A stretch of DNA of 64,000 nt from positions 268,084-332,083 of the forward strand of contig NZ_LMSI01000019.1 of NCBI RefSeq assembly GCF_001428075.1, read 5' to 3'. Shown here one piece after another: positions 54,728 to 63,941 of the stretch. The first letter of the stretch is position 1; each line of letters begins with the position of its first letter. The notes under the pieces are model-generated. The model saw only the letters and a program-made list of their open reading frames with translations. It searched no databases and had not been told where the DNA came from. The position numbers and the translations under genes were made by a program. This DNA comes from Arthrobacter sp. Soil764. GTDB taxonomy: Bacteria > Actinomycetota > Actinomycetes > Actinomycetales > Micrococcaceae.

Positions 54728-54994
54728 ATGAGCATCGATCCGCGTGTCGCGCTTTCGTCCCTGACCACCGCTTTGGAAGAACACCTTATAGCAGCATCGA
54801 ACCGCCGCGGGGACGGTGACCCCTCAGTGGAGTCAGCTTTCTTCGCCGTTGCCGATGCCTTCGAAGTTTACGAGGACGCGCTCTACGAGGCCTACAACGA
54901 GGTCACTCCGTTGCAGGTCTTTGACGACGAGGACGAAGAGGACGAAGAAGCCGACGTGGATGAGGACGAGGACCTGGAAATCGTCGAGGAATAG
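54728..54994 (+). CDS. Conserved small acidic-tail protein
   Basis: An 88-residue protein with a helical N-terminal part (DPRVALSSLTTALEEHLIAAS ... VADAFEVYEDALYEAYNEVTP) and a strongly acidic C-terminal tail (DDEDEEDEEADVDEDEDLEIVEE). Actinobacterial homologues of this shape occur, mostly annotated as hypothetical. An acidic tail may mediate protein or metal contacts. It is divergent from DUF5703. Confidence 0.75.
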   Translation: MSIDPRVALSSLTTALEEHLIAASNRRGDGDPSVESAFFAVADAFEVYEDALYEAYNEVTPLQVFDDEDEEDEEADVDEDEDLEIVEE

Positions 54995-55019
54995 CAGCCC
55001 CGGTCGAATGCGGCCGGCT

Positions 55020-55952
55020 CTAAAAGGCGGAAACATCCTCCAGGGCGCGCGCAATCTGCGGCGGCAGCGGCGCGGGCTGGACGTCGAGGATCTCCTTCAA
55101 CTGCACAGGTGTGCGGGCGCCCACAATGGCGGTGGCAACTCCCTGCTGTGACAGCAGCCATGACAGCGAGACATCCTGCGGGCTCCGGCCCAGGCCGTTG
55201 GCCGCCATGCACACGGCATCAACGATGCGCGATGGCTTCTCCTCCAGGTAAGGCTCCACATAGGCCGCTTCGCTGGCCGACGCCGCGCGTGATCCTCCGG
55301 GAATGCCGCCCCGGTATTTCCCGGTAAGGACACCCCTGCCCAGCGGAGCCCAGGCCATCAGGCCCATCCCGGCGTCCTCGGCTGCCGGGATCAGTTCCGC
55401 CTCTGCAGTCCGCTCAAGGAAGGAATATTCGGCCTGGACAGCCACCAACGGCACACTGCTGGTGGCCGCGGCCTTCGCCGCCTGCCAGCCCTTGAAGTTC
55501 GAAATTCCGGCGTACCGCGCCCGCCCGGTCCGTACCGCGAATTCCAGCGCAGCCAGCGTTTCATCGAGGGGAACATTGCCATCCCACGCCTCGGCAAACC
55601 AGAGGTCTACATAGTCGGTGCCCAACCTGGCCAGGCTCGCGTCAAGTCCGGTGAGCATTGCGTTGCGTGACGTGTCCACCGCACGGCGCCCGTCCGGCGT
55701 CGTCATCCCCGCTTTGGTGGAGATGGAAATCTCAGTCCGGGACACAACATCACCCAGGAGCGAGCCAAGGATCGCCTCCGAGCCCCCGCCCGCGTAGGAC
55801 GCCGAGGTGTCCACGTGCCGGCCGCCGGCGTCAAGGAAAGTACGCAGCAGCTCGGACGCGTCCTGTTCATCAGTTTCCCCGCCCCAGGACCGGGTGCCCA
55901 GGGAGAGGGCAGAGACTCGCAATCCACTGTTCCCCACGTAACGCTGCTGCAT
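55020..55952 (-). CDS. Aldo/keto reductase
   Basis: A 310-residue AKR-fold protein: GTRSWGGETDEQDASELLRTFLDAGGRHVDTSASYAGG with the catalytic Asp/Tyr pair in DTSASY, the Lys in STKAGM and the C-terminal VGARTPVQLKEIL. It reduces aldehydes or ketones with NADPH. The sequence is closest to the YajO/AKR11-like group. The substrate is unknown. It stands alone and is divergent from uppP. Confidence 0.9.
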   Translation of the reverse strand: MQQRYVGNSGLRVSALSLGTRSWGGETDEQDASELLRTFLDAGGRHVDTSASYAGGGSEAILGSLLGDVVSRTEISISTKAGMTTPDGRRAVDTSRNAMLTGLDASLARLGTDYVDLWFAEAWDGNVPLDETLAALEFAVRTGRARYAGISNFKGWQAAKAAATSSVPLVAVQAEYSFLERTAEAELIPAAEDAGMGLMAWAPLGRGVLTGKYRGGIPGGSRAASASEAAYVEPYLEEKPSRIVDAVCMAANGLGRSPQDVSLSWLLSQQGVATAIVGARTPVQLKEILDVQPAPLPPQIARALEDVSAF

Positions 55953-56003
55953 AGCAGCAAGCTTACGGGCAGATGCCCTCCTGCCATGCCGTAGGGTCTT
56001 AGC

Positions 56004-56837
56004 GTGAACTGGTTTGAAGCGGCCCTGCTGGGCCTAGTGCAGGGACTGACCGAATTTCTACCTATTTCATCGAGCGCACACCTGCGGATCGTGGGGGAGT
56101 TCCTCCCCAACGCGGAGGACCCGGGCGCGGCGTTTACGGCCATCACCCAGCTCGGCACTGAGACCGCCGTCCTGATCTTTTTCTGGCGCGACATCGTGCG
56201 CATCGTCAAAGCCTGGGCAGGTTCCCTCAGGGGCAGGGTGCCGCGGCACGATCCCGATGCCCGCATGGGCTGGCTGGTGATCCTGGGCAGCCTTCCCATC
56301 ATCGTGCTGGGCCTGCTTTTCCAGGACCAAATCGAATCCGTGCTCCGCAGCATGTGGATCGTGGCCACCATGCTGATCGTCTTCGGACTCTTCCTCGCTG
56401 TGGCCGACGCCGTGGGCACCCAGAAACGGGACCTTACCCACCTGACCTACAAGCACGGCATCCTCTACGGGCTGGCGCAGGCCCTGGCCCTGATTCCCGG
56501 CGTCTCCCGTTCCGGGGGCACCATCACCGCCGGCCTGCTGATGGGGTACACCCGTGAAGCTGCGGCGCGGTACTCATTCCTGCTCGCCATCCCCGCGGTC
56601 TTCGGCAGCGGGCTCTACCAGCTGTACAAGGTGGTGACCAAGGAGGGCATCTCCGGTCCGTTTGGCCTGCCGGAAACCGCCCTCGCCACCGTCATCGCAC
56701 TGGTAGTGGGCTACGTCATCATTGGCTGGTTCCTGAAGTTCGTGTCCACCCGCAGCTACCGGCTTTTTGTCTGGTACCGGATCTTCCTGGGACTGGCCCT
56801 GTACCTCCTGCTCGGTTTCGGGGTCATCAGCGCCTAG
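56004..56837 (+). CDS. uppP: Undecaprenyl-diphosphatase UppP (BacA family)
   Basis: A 277-residue membrane protein recycling the lipid carrier undecaprenyl diphosphate to the monophosphate at the cytoplasmic membrane. The UppP motifs are visible: [15 protein letters not shown] (catalytic Glu17 region) and [17 protein letters not shown], with about eight hydrophobic helices. The start is GTG 56004. It lies directly upstream of mshC, the usual actinobacterial order. Confidence 0.95.
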   Translation: MNWFEAALLGLVQGLTEFLPISSSAHLRIVGEFLPNAEDPGAAFTAITQLGTETAVLIFFWRDIVRIVKAWAGSLRGRVPRHDPDARMGWLVILGSLPIIVLGLLFQDQIESVLRSMWIVATMLIVFGLFLAVADAVGTQKRDLTHLTYKHGILYGLAQALALIPGVSRSGGTITAGLLMGYTREAAARYSFLLAIPAVFGSGLYQLYKVVTKEGISGPFGLPETALATVIALVVGYVIIGWFLKFVSTRSYRLFVWYRIFLGLALYLLLGFGVISA

Positions 56838-56852
56838 GACTAGGCTTGGCTT

Positions 56853-58130
56853 GTGAAATCCTGGACTTCCCGCCCCGTTCCTGCCCTGCCCGGAAACATG
56901 CCCGCCCTGCAGCTGTTCGATACTGCGGCAGGCCGCGAAGTGGCGCTGGAACGGGAAGCCAGGCCATCCATGTACGTCTGCGGCATCACGCCATACGATG
57001 CAACCCACATGGGCCACGCCGCCAGTTATGTGGCCTTTGACCTGTTGAACCGCGCGTGGCGCGACGCCGGCGGCGACGTCTCCTACGTCCAGAACGTGAC
57101 GGATGTGGATGACCCCCTGCTGGAACGCGCCACCGCCACCGGCGTCGACTGGCGGGACCTCGCCGCCGAACAGGTGCAGCTCTTCCAGACAGACATGGAG
57201 GCCCTGAATGTGCTGGCGCCGGACCACTATGTGGGCGCGGTCGAATCCATCGGCCTGATTGTGCCCGAGGTGGAAAGGCTGGTCAGCCTGGGCCTCGCGT
57301 ATCGGGTCGCCGGCACCAACGGGGAACCCGACGGAGATGTCTATTACGACGTCGAAGCGGCCGGCAAGCAGTCAACGGCACCGGACGCCTGGGCCCTGGG
57401 ATGCATTTCCCACCTTGGTGAAAGCGAAATGCTGGAGCTTTTCGCCGAGCGTGGCGGGGACCCCGGCCGTGCCGGGAAGCGGCAGGCCCTTGATCCGCTG
57501 CTGTGGCGAGTGGAACGGCAGGGCGAGCCGAGCTGGCCCGGTGGCAGCCTGGGCGCAGGCAGGCCCGGCTGGCATATCGAGTGCACCGTCATTGCCCAGA
57601 AGTACCTGCCGTCGCCCTTCACGGTGCAGGGTGGCGGTTCGGACCTGATCTTCCCGCACCACGAGATGGGGGCCGGCCATGCCTACTCCCTGGCGGAGGT
57701 GCCGCTTGCCCGGCACTACGCGCATGCGGGGATGGTAGGGCTCGACGGGGAGAAGATGAGCAAATCCAAGGGCAACCTGGTGCTGGTCTCCAAGCTTCGC
57801 GCCGCCGGTGAAGACCCGGCAGCCATCCGCCTCGCAATCCTTGCCCACCACTACCGGTCCGACTGGTCGTGGACGGACGAAGGCTTCACTGCTGCCAAGG
57901 CGGACCTGGCAGCCTGGCGGAAGGCGCTCGACCACGCTCCGGAAGGTTCGGGCCAGGCCCTGCTGGCCGAAATGCGTGAGGCACTGGCGGCGGACCTCAA
58001 CGCGCCGGCAGCGGTTGGCGCTGTCTCGCGCTGGGCACGGTCCGCGAACGACGGCGGTGCTGCTGCCAGCCCCGCAGACCGCGCCCTGGTTAAGGATGCG
58101 GTGGACGCCCTCCTGGGCATCCGGCTCTAA
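56853..58130 (+). CDS. mshC: Cysteine:GlcN-Ins ligase MshC
   Basis: A 425-residue class I aminoacyl-tRNA-synthetase-like ligase that joins Cys to GlcN-inositol in mycothiol synthesis. The CysRS-like nucleotide motif is [14 protein letters not shown], the substrate loop [29 protein letters not shown], and KMSKSKGN is the class I signature. The length and the Ile/Pro substitution in the first motif separate it from CysRS. The start is GTG 56853, 15 bp after uppP. It marks the organism as mycothiol-using. Confidence 0.95.
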   Translation: MKSWTSRPVPALPGNMPALQLFDTAAGREVALEREARPSMYVCGITPYDATHMGHAASYVAFDLLNRAWRDAGGDVSYVQNVTDVDDPLLERATATGVDWRDLAAEQVQLFQTDMEALNVLAPDHYVGAVESIGLIVPEVERLVSLGLAYRVAGTNGEPDGDVYYDVEAAGKQSTAPDAWALGCISHLGESEMLELFAERGGDPGRAGKRQALDPLLWRVERQGEPSWPGGSLGAGRPGWHIECTVIAQKYLPSPFTVQGGGSDLIFPHHEMGAGHAYSLAEVPLARHYAHAGMVGLDGEKMSKSKGNLVLVSKLRAAGEDPAAIRLAILAHHYRSDWSWTDEGFTAAKADLAAWRKALDHAPEGSGQALLAEMREALAADLNAPAAVGAVSRWARSANDGGAAASPADRALVKDAVDALLGIRL

Positions 58131-58198
58131 GGCATCGGGCTCCAGGGCTTCGACGCCCCCGGGAGGAAGCAGTTCGGTTGGCGCGCCGCGTTCTGGAA

Positions 58199-58680
58199 GT
58201 GACCACTCAGCTGGCTGTGAACCAGAAGCGCATGACAGATTTGATCCAGCAAAGCCCCGCTGCACCGTTGTTGGAGATGGTGGGCGCCGGGGCTGTCACG
58301 GTCGCTACTGCGTGACAGTCTGGTCGCGTCCGGGAAGGGTTCGCAGTGAAGCTGCCTTCGCCTCCCTGGCCGGGGTGAGTCCCTTGCCAGCTTCGAGCGG
58401 TAACACTGTCCGGCACAGGCTCAACCGGGGCGGTGATAGGCGCCTCAATCGGGCCTTGCACACCATCACGATGACACGGATGGTCCACGATCCCGGAACA
58501 GGGACTACGTCACCAAACGCACTCAAGAAGGCCGCAGCTACCCGCGAGGTCCGGAGGTCCCTCTAGCGTTACATCGCCCGAACCCTCTACCGCCAACTCA
58601 ACACCCTGTACGCCACCGCGGAACCGGCCCCATCCCACACTGCCGGGGCAGCCCCTTGCCTGGAACAGGAGCACACCTAG
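58199..58680 (+). pseudogene. Decayed IS110-family transposase, C-terminal remnant
   Basis: Recognisable IS110/IS1111 (Transposase_20) C-terminal sequence spread over several frames. VTTQLAVNQKRMTDLIQ to a TGA at 58313-58315 is one piece. After a frame change come VWSRPGRVRSEAAFASLAGVSPLPASSGNTVRHRLNRGGDRRLNRALH, then RDYVTKRTQEGRS in another frame, then REVRRSL, a TAG at 58564-58566, and RYIARTLYRQLNTLY. The multiple frameshifts and stops show it is non-functional. No N-terminal DEDD part or clear ends are seen. It sits at the boundary between mshC and the RHS locus. Confidence 0.85.
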
Positions 58681-58949
58681 CGCATCACCTAGGATTCTCG
58701 GCCCCGTGCGAGGGAGTCCTCCGAACTTCCAGGCATTGCTAAGCCAGTGCAACGCGCCAGTATACGAAAGCTAGGCACGGTTCTCTGGAACGATGAGGGG
58801 CCCTTCCGCAGGTTTGTCCAAGGTTTTGATCAGGATCGTTGCCGCTTGGAGTTGGGTGGGTTTAGCGTCGGGGCATCACTCGTTGGGGGGGGTCGGGCTT
58901 TCGGGAACTGGGGATTGCCGCGGATCTGTTCGTAGAAAGTTCGTGGGGG

Positions 58950-60158
58950 ATGTCTACTGTTCAGGGCTCGATTCGTTCTGCCGTTTTTAGGCCTGTCTCG
59001 GTTGGTTTTCTCGCCATCAGGGCTGCCATCACCGCTGTTGTTGCTTTCGGCATTACGATCGCTGGGCTGAGTGCGCCCGCTTTCGCCGTTCCTGAGATTG
59101 CGGGTTCTGCCCCTGTTGCTCCAGCCTCTGTGCAGGCTCCATCGTTGGCTCCCATGCAGTCGACTCCTTCGGTGCAGGCGGGCGTGTTCGTGCCGGTGCA
59201 GGGCCGGGTTGTGGATACGAGGACAGGGTTGGGCGGGATCACGGGGCCGTTGACGCCCGATACCTGGTACCCGTTCCAGATCCTGGGGGCCGGTGGTGTC
59301 CCCACCACGGGTGTGGACGCTGTGCTGGTGTCATTGACGGTGGTGAACAGTACCGGTGCCAGTGCCGCGCAGGTGGTCCCCAATACGGGGAGGCAGCGCG
59401 AGACGACCGTGCTGTTTTCAGGGACGGGAGACACTGTTTCCAATTCCGCCATTGTCGCAGTGGGAACGGACGGGAAGCTTGCCCTGATTGCCTCCACGTC
59501 GCAGCAGTTCATGGTGGACGTGCAGGGTTATTTCACGGCGGGGGACACCCCCGCGCCGGGCGGTTTCGTCTCGGTCCCGACCTCCAGGGTGATCGATACC
59601 CGTGACGGTACCGGCTATCCTGCAGGTCTCTGGACGGGCACGGGAGTGAAGAGCCTGACTTTAAAGGGCAAAGGCGGGGTCCCGGACACGGCGACGGCTG
59701 TTTTCGCGAACATCACTGTCGTGAGCACTGACACTACTGCCGACCCTATTCTTGAGACGCTTCCCGGGGGTGGCTTCGACGCCGGCGGTGGAGCTGGGAC
59801 ATCGGTGAACTTCCGGAGAAATGAGACCACAGCAGTGGCAGCGGTGTTGAACCTCAACTCTGCCGGTGTGGTGGATATCAAGCACTACGCGTACGCCGTT
59901 GGTGTGCACGTGATTGTCGATATCCAGGGCTACTTCGATGGGCAGGTATCGAACAGCGCCTTCACTACCGTGGAATCCAGGCTCTACGATTCAAGACTGA
60001 CGAGCAGCCCGATCCCGGCCTATGGCAGGATCGAGGTTCAGATCGCCGGGGGTCGGCGGCCTGCCCGCTGCGTCGACGAATCTTGCAGGTGTCGTCTTGA
60101 ATGTGACCCCGCAGAACTCGGTAGGGGTCGGGTTCCTGCGGGTCTGGCCTGCGGATGA
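58950..60158 (+). CDS. RHS polymorphic toxin, N-terminal part (frame A)
   Basis: A 402-residue frame from ATG 58950 (GGGGGATG context): signal peptide about 1-45 (AITAVVAFGITIAGLSAPAFA), then two complete ~125-residue repeats and part of a third, each with a V[VI]DTRxGxG-like motif and a VDxQGYF ending. Such repeats occur in actinobacterial secreted or wall-associated proteins. True coding in this frame ends near 60050: after VQIAGG the frame leaves the repeat. The rest of the third repeat lies in the next frame, which begins at about 60053. The two frames look like one gene interrupted at a G5 run. Confidence 0.75.
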   Translation: MSTVQGSIRSAVFRPVSVGFLAIRAAITAVVAFGITIAGLSAPAFAVPEIAGSAPVAPASVQAPSLAPMQSTPSVQAGVFVPVQGRVVDTRTGLGGITGPLTPDTWYPFQILGAGGVPTTGVDAVLVSLTVVNSTGASAAQVVPNTGRQRETTVLFSGTGDTVSNSAIVAVGTDGKLALIASTSQQFMVDVQGYFTAGDTPAPGGFVSVPTSRVIDTRDGTGYPAGLWTGTGVKSLTLKGKGGVPDTATAVFANITVVSTDTTADPILETLPGGGFDAGGGAGTSVNFRRNETTAVAAVLNLNSAGVVDIKHYAYAVGVHVIVDIQGYFDGQVSNSAFTTVESRLYDSRLTSSPIPAYGRIEVQIAGGRRPARCVDESCRCRLECDPAELGRGRVPAGLACG

Positions 60159-63100
60159 GCCCGAGCCGAACCTGAGCACTGTGAACTACTCCGCGGATCC
60201 GGTCTCGAACAATGTGGTGGTCCGGCCCAGTGCGATCACGGGGACGGTGAAGATCTACAACGAGGGCGCCAGCCCGGTGCACGTCGTGATTGATTCGCAG
60301 GGCTGGTTCAGCAACGCGAACCTCCTGCCCCCGGTCACGGTGAACGGGACGGAGTCAGGGTCGCGCGGCAAGGCCTCGATGGTTTCGCACACCCTGACCG
60401 ACTCGGCCAAACTCGCTATCAACCCGACCAGCGGCAACACGGTGCTGACCGGACGGCTCTTCAGTATCAGGGGTGTCGGGCAGGACATGAACGTCGCATG
60501 GCGATACAACTCGAAGTACGACCACCGCCCAACCTTGTCCATGGGCCGGCTGGAAACAGCCCTACGAACCGATCCCGCAACGGGGAACATGATCTACACG
60601 GCCCCGGACGGTGGCTGGTACACCTTCGCGAACACTGGAGGCGTGTACGCGATGGCGCCGGAGCTGAACGCGTCCCTGACGAAAATCTCCACCACTGAGT
60701 ATTGGCTGCGGTTAAACGACAGCGGGATCACCAACGTCTACCAGGACGACGGGACCAACTTCGCCCTGGTCCGGTCCGTCGATGCGAACAGCACGAACCC
60801 GAACACCGTGACCTATACATACGGCAACGGCCGGCTGACGCAGACGACCGACACCCAGGGCCGGACAGCCTCTTACGTCTACAACGACACGAGGAACCTT
60901 AACCAGCCCTCCGCGATCACGGACAACTCACTGAACCGCACCGTGAGCATCGAATACGGCGGAGGTGAGGGACGGATGTCCAAGATCACCGACGCCACCG
61001 GCGCCATAACCACGTTCGCCTACACCAACGGGAAACTGAGCTCCTTCACCGACGGCCGCACGAACATCACCGCCCTCGCCTACGCCACGGACGGGTGGGT
61101 CAACACCATCACCTACGGGCAAGGATCAGCCGCGGCCGCGACCTGGACCTTGACGCACAACACAGACGGAAGCCTGTCCTACCTGGCCGACCCGAACAGC
61201 AAACAAACCACCTACACCCTGGACGCGAGCAAAACCCGCGTCCTGACGAGCACCGACCCGAACGGGAACAATTCCTCGGCCACCTTTGACGGCCACGACA
61301 ACCGGCTGACCATCACCAATGGTCTGGGCCAGACCACCTCCGCGGCGTACAACGCCACTAATTCCCTGACGAAGATCACCTCCCCGCTGGCCGGTTCCAC
61401 GGGCACCGGCGGGGATGTGTCCTTCACCTACCCCACGGCGGTCGGGGACCCGCTGCTGAACTACCGCCCTGACACTTCCACGACCAGTGAGGGCAACACC
61501 AGCACCATCCAGTACGACCCGAACACCAAAAACCCGTCGGCGATCCTGACCCCTGACAACCTCGGAGGCACACCCCGGAAGTACTACCAGGGGGACGCTG
61601 CAGGGACGATCTGTGGCGCCAAGCCCGGGTCACTATGCCGCTCCACGGACGGGAACGGCAACCAAACAACCTACAACTACGACGCGGCTGGAAACCCGGC
61701 CACGGTCGCCCCGCCCGCCCCGCTCGGGGCCACGACGTACACCTATGACGCGGCAGGCAGGGTCACCACAGCCAAGGATGGCAAGAACCAGACCGCGACC
61801 TTCACCTACGACAACAACGACCGGATCACCCAGATCCGCTACGCCGCGACTTGCGTTCCGGCGACCTGCGTCACCTACACCTATGACAACGCCGGGAACC
61901 TCACCACCAGGGTCGATGCAGCCGGCACCACCACGTACACGTGGGACGCCCAGAACCGGCCCACCGGCAAGACCATCGGCGGGGTCACCACCACCGTCAC
62001 CTACGACGGGGCATCGAACGTCCTGACTTACGTCGACCCGCTCGGGACCGTGACGTACCGGTATGACGGGGCGAATCGGCTGACTGCCCTGGCCGAACCT
62101 GGCGGCTCCTGCCCAGCCACTCTGGTGTTCCCGAACGGCACCAAATGCACGGGCTTCGACTACGACAAAGCCAACCGCCGTACCGGCACCAAATACCCTA
62201 ACGGGGTCAGGAACACCACCACCTACGACGGTGCAGGCAAGATCACGGCCATCACCGCGACCAACACCGGCAACACGGTCTTGGCCAAGCGGGCCTACAC
62301 CTACACCCTCAACGGTACGAAAGACGGTGCGCAGCGCAAGACCATGACCACCGACACCGGAGCGGTCACCACCTACGGATACGACAAACTCAACCGGCTC
62401 ACCTCCGCTGTCACCGGCACGGTTACCGAATTCTGGACCTACGACGCCAACAGCAACCGACTCACCGCCGCCAAGACCGGGACCGCCACCAGCTATTCCA
62501 CCCACAACGCCGCGGACCAGCTCTGCTGGTACGGACCCACCAACGGGAACTGCTCCACCCCGACCACGGGAGCCACCAAGTACTCCTATGACGCGAACGG
62601 CAACTTCATCGATGGCGGCTCCGCCTCAAACCTGACCTACAACGTCTTCAACCAATTCACAGCCGGCACGAACGGCTCCACGGTAACGAACTACACCTAC
62701 GCCGGAACCCGAAACGACGAACGCCTCACCGCCGGCAGCACCTCGTTCCTGAACGGCTCTCTGGGCGTCACCCAGCAGACCAGGACAAGCGGGACCACTT
62801 CGTTCATCCCGGACCCCGGAGGTACGCTGATCAGCATGCGCACCAGCGGCGGGGCAAGCTACTACTACACCACCGACGCTCTCGGCTCGACCATCCTGCT
62901 CACCGACAGCGCCCAAGCCAAAGCCGCCACCTACAGCTACGACTCCTGGGGAGAAGACACCGGCACCACCGGAACCAGTGCCGCCACCAACCCCTGGACC
63001 TACGCCGGCGGCTACAACGACACCACCAGCAACCGCATCAAATTCGGAGCCCGCTACTACCACCCCGCCCGCGGCCGCTTCACCCAACCCGACCCCTCCG

Positions 63101-63420
63101 GACAAGAACAAAACCGATACGCCTATGCTCAAGCAAATCCCTGCAATATGACGGATCCGACTGGCCTGGATGCTGCCGACGATTGCGTGCAACAAAAAAT
63201 CACCAATGGCTTCTTCCGAGGCATGGCCATTGGTGCACTGGTAGGAGCCGTCATGGGTGCAGCTGCGGGCGCTTCAAGCGCAAATCCAGTCGGCGTCCTA
63301 TTCGGGCTGGCAGGTGGAGCTGTGGCAGGCGCTGTTATCGGGGGTAGTCGGATGGCAATGACATCAATTGTTTATGGGAATTTTATTTGCCGCACGCCAG
63401 GGTTCGAGTGGGCGCGCTGA
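60022..63420 (+). CDS. RHS polymorphic toxin, repeat core and C-terminal tip (frame B)
   Basis: From the frame change (real coding from about 60053) the frame completes the third repeat (VGGLPAASTNLAGVVLNVT ... VIDSQGWF). It then has ~25 YD/RHS repeats (TYTYDAAGRVTTAKDG, FTYDNNDRITQIR). The RHS core follows: TDALGSTILLTDS ... RYYHPARGRFTQPDPSGQEQNRYAYAQANP ... DPTGL. The last 83 residues (63169-63420) form the variable tip: a glycine-zipper hydrophobic stretch (GMAIGALVGAVMGAAAGAS) with lower GC. Such proteins form a shell that delivers the tip as a toxin. The reconstructed protein would have about 1489 residues. Confidence 0.85.
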   Translation: MAGSRFRSPGVGGLPAASTNLAGVVLNVTPQNSVGVGFLRVWPADEPEPNLSTVNYSADPVSNNVVVRPSAITGTVKIYNEGASPVHVVIDSQGWFSNANLLPPVTVNGTESGSRGKASMVSHTLTDSAKLAINPTSGNTVLTGRLFSIRGVGQDMNVAWRYNSKYDHRPTLSMGRLETALRTDPATGNMIYTAPDGGWYTFANTGGVYAMAPELNASLTKISTTEYWLRLNDSGITNVYQDDGTNFALVRSVDANSTNPNTVTYTYGNGRLTQTTDTQGRTASYVYNDTRNLNQPSAITDNSLNRTVSIEYGGGEGRMSKITDATGAITTFAYTNGKLSSFTDGRTNITALAYATDGWVNTITYGQGSAAAATWTLTHNTDGSLSYLADPNSKQTTYTLDASKTRVLTSTDPNGNNSSATFDGHDNRLTITNGLGQTTSAAYNATNSLTKITSPLAGSTGTGGDVSFTYPTAVGDPLLNYRPDTSTTSEGNTSTIQYDPNTKNPSAILTPDNLGGTPRKYYQGDAAGTICGAKPGSLCRSTDGNGNQTTYNYDAAGNPATVAPPAPLGATTYTYDAAGRVTTAKDGKNQTATFTYDNNDRITQIRYAATCVPATCVTYTYDNAGNLTTRVDAAGTTTYTWDAQNRPTGKTIGGVTTTVTYDGASNVLTYVDPLGTVTYRYDGANRLTALAEPGGSCPATLVFPNGTKCTGFDYDKANRRTGTKYPNGVRNTTTYDGAGKITAITATNTGNTVLAKRAYTYTLNGTKDGAQRKTMTTDTGAVTTYGYDKLNRLTSAVTGTVTEFWTYDANSNRLTAAKTGTATSYSTHNAADQLCWYGPTNGNCSTPTTGATKYSYDANGNFIDGGSASNLTYNVFNQFTAGTNGSTVTNYTYAGTRNDERLTAGSTSFLNGSLGVTQQTRTSGTTSFIPDPGGTLISMRTSGGASYYYTTDALGSTILLTDSAQAKAATYSYDSWGEDTGTTGTSAATNPWTYAGGYNDTTSNRIKFGARYYHPARGRFTQPDPSGQEQNRYAYAQANPCNMTDPTGLDAADDCVQQKITNGFFRGMAIGALVGAVMGAAAGASSANPVGVLFGLAGGAVAGAVIGGSRMAMTSIVYGNFICRTPGFEWAR

Positions 63421-63421
63421 A

Positions 63422-63925
63422 ATGCCAAACTTTTTCGATGCTGTTACTGTTCGCGCCGAGGCTCCATCCATACCTGTTTGGGGATTTCCTTTCCTGATGG
63501 TCCTCGCAATCTGCCTCCTCGTAGTAATTATTCTAGGCCCGGTTATGGCTACACGAACGAGGAAGTCGAAGGCGATAGCTGCGAAAGCTGGTATTGAATA
63601 CAGGGGTGTTGAAGCGCATAAGTCATTCCGCGTCAATATCGAACCTGATGCTGTCACCGATCGAATTCGCTCGGTAGTTCACAGCAACGGCAGATTCAGT
63701 CGGATGGAGGAGGGGCCCATAGGACTGCGAGTCTATGTGCGGGGCAACTTTTGGACGTGGGGGGAAGTCATAGAAGTGAGGCTTATGGAGGACGCCGAGG
63801 GCACTGTGGCGCAGGCGAGTTGTCGGCCTAGGCTGAAAACGACACTGTTTGACTACGGTCAGAACGGCAAGGATCTTGCCTTGTTTATTGAATTAGTTCA
63901 AAAGAGTCTACCGGCGCATAAGTAG
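63422..63925 (+). CDS. Membrane-anchored protein, candidate RHS immunity protein
   Basis: A 167-residue protein starting ATG 63422, two bases after the RHS stop. One N-terminal helix (about residues 22-41, PFLMVLAICLLVVIILGPV) is followed by a soluble ~120-residue domain (AGIEYRGVEAHKSFRVN ... WTWGEVIEVRLMEDAEG). No family is recognised. Its GC content is clearly lower than that of the RHS core, as for the toxin tip, so the tip and this gene look like one transferred cassette. Position and topology suggest immunity to a membrane-acting toxin, which is inference. A longer in-frame start at 63368 would overlap the RHS 3' end. Confidence 0.6.
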   Translation: MPNFFDAVTVRAEAPSIPVWGFPFLMVLAICLLVVIILGPVMATRTRKSKAIAAKAGIEYRGVEAHKSFRVNIEPDAVTDRIRSVVHSNGRFSRMEEGPIGLRVYVRGNFWTWGEVIEVRLMEDAEGTVAQASCRPRLKTTLFDYGQNGKDLALFIELVQKSLPAHK

Positions 63926-63941
63926 AAGGTGTTCGTCCACG

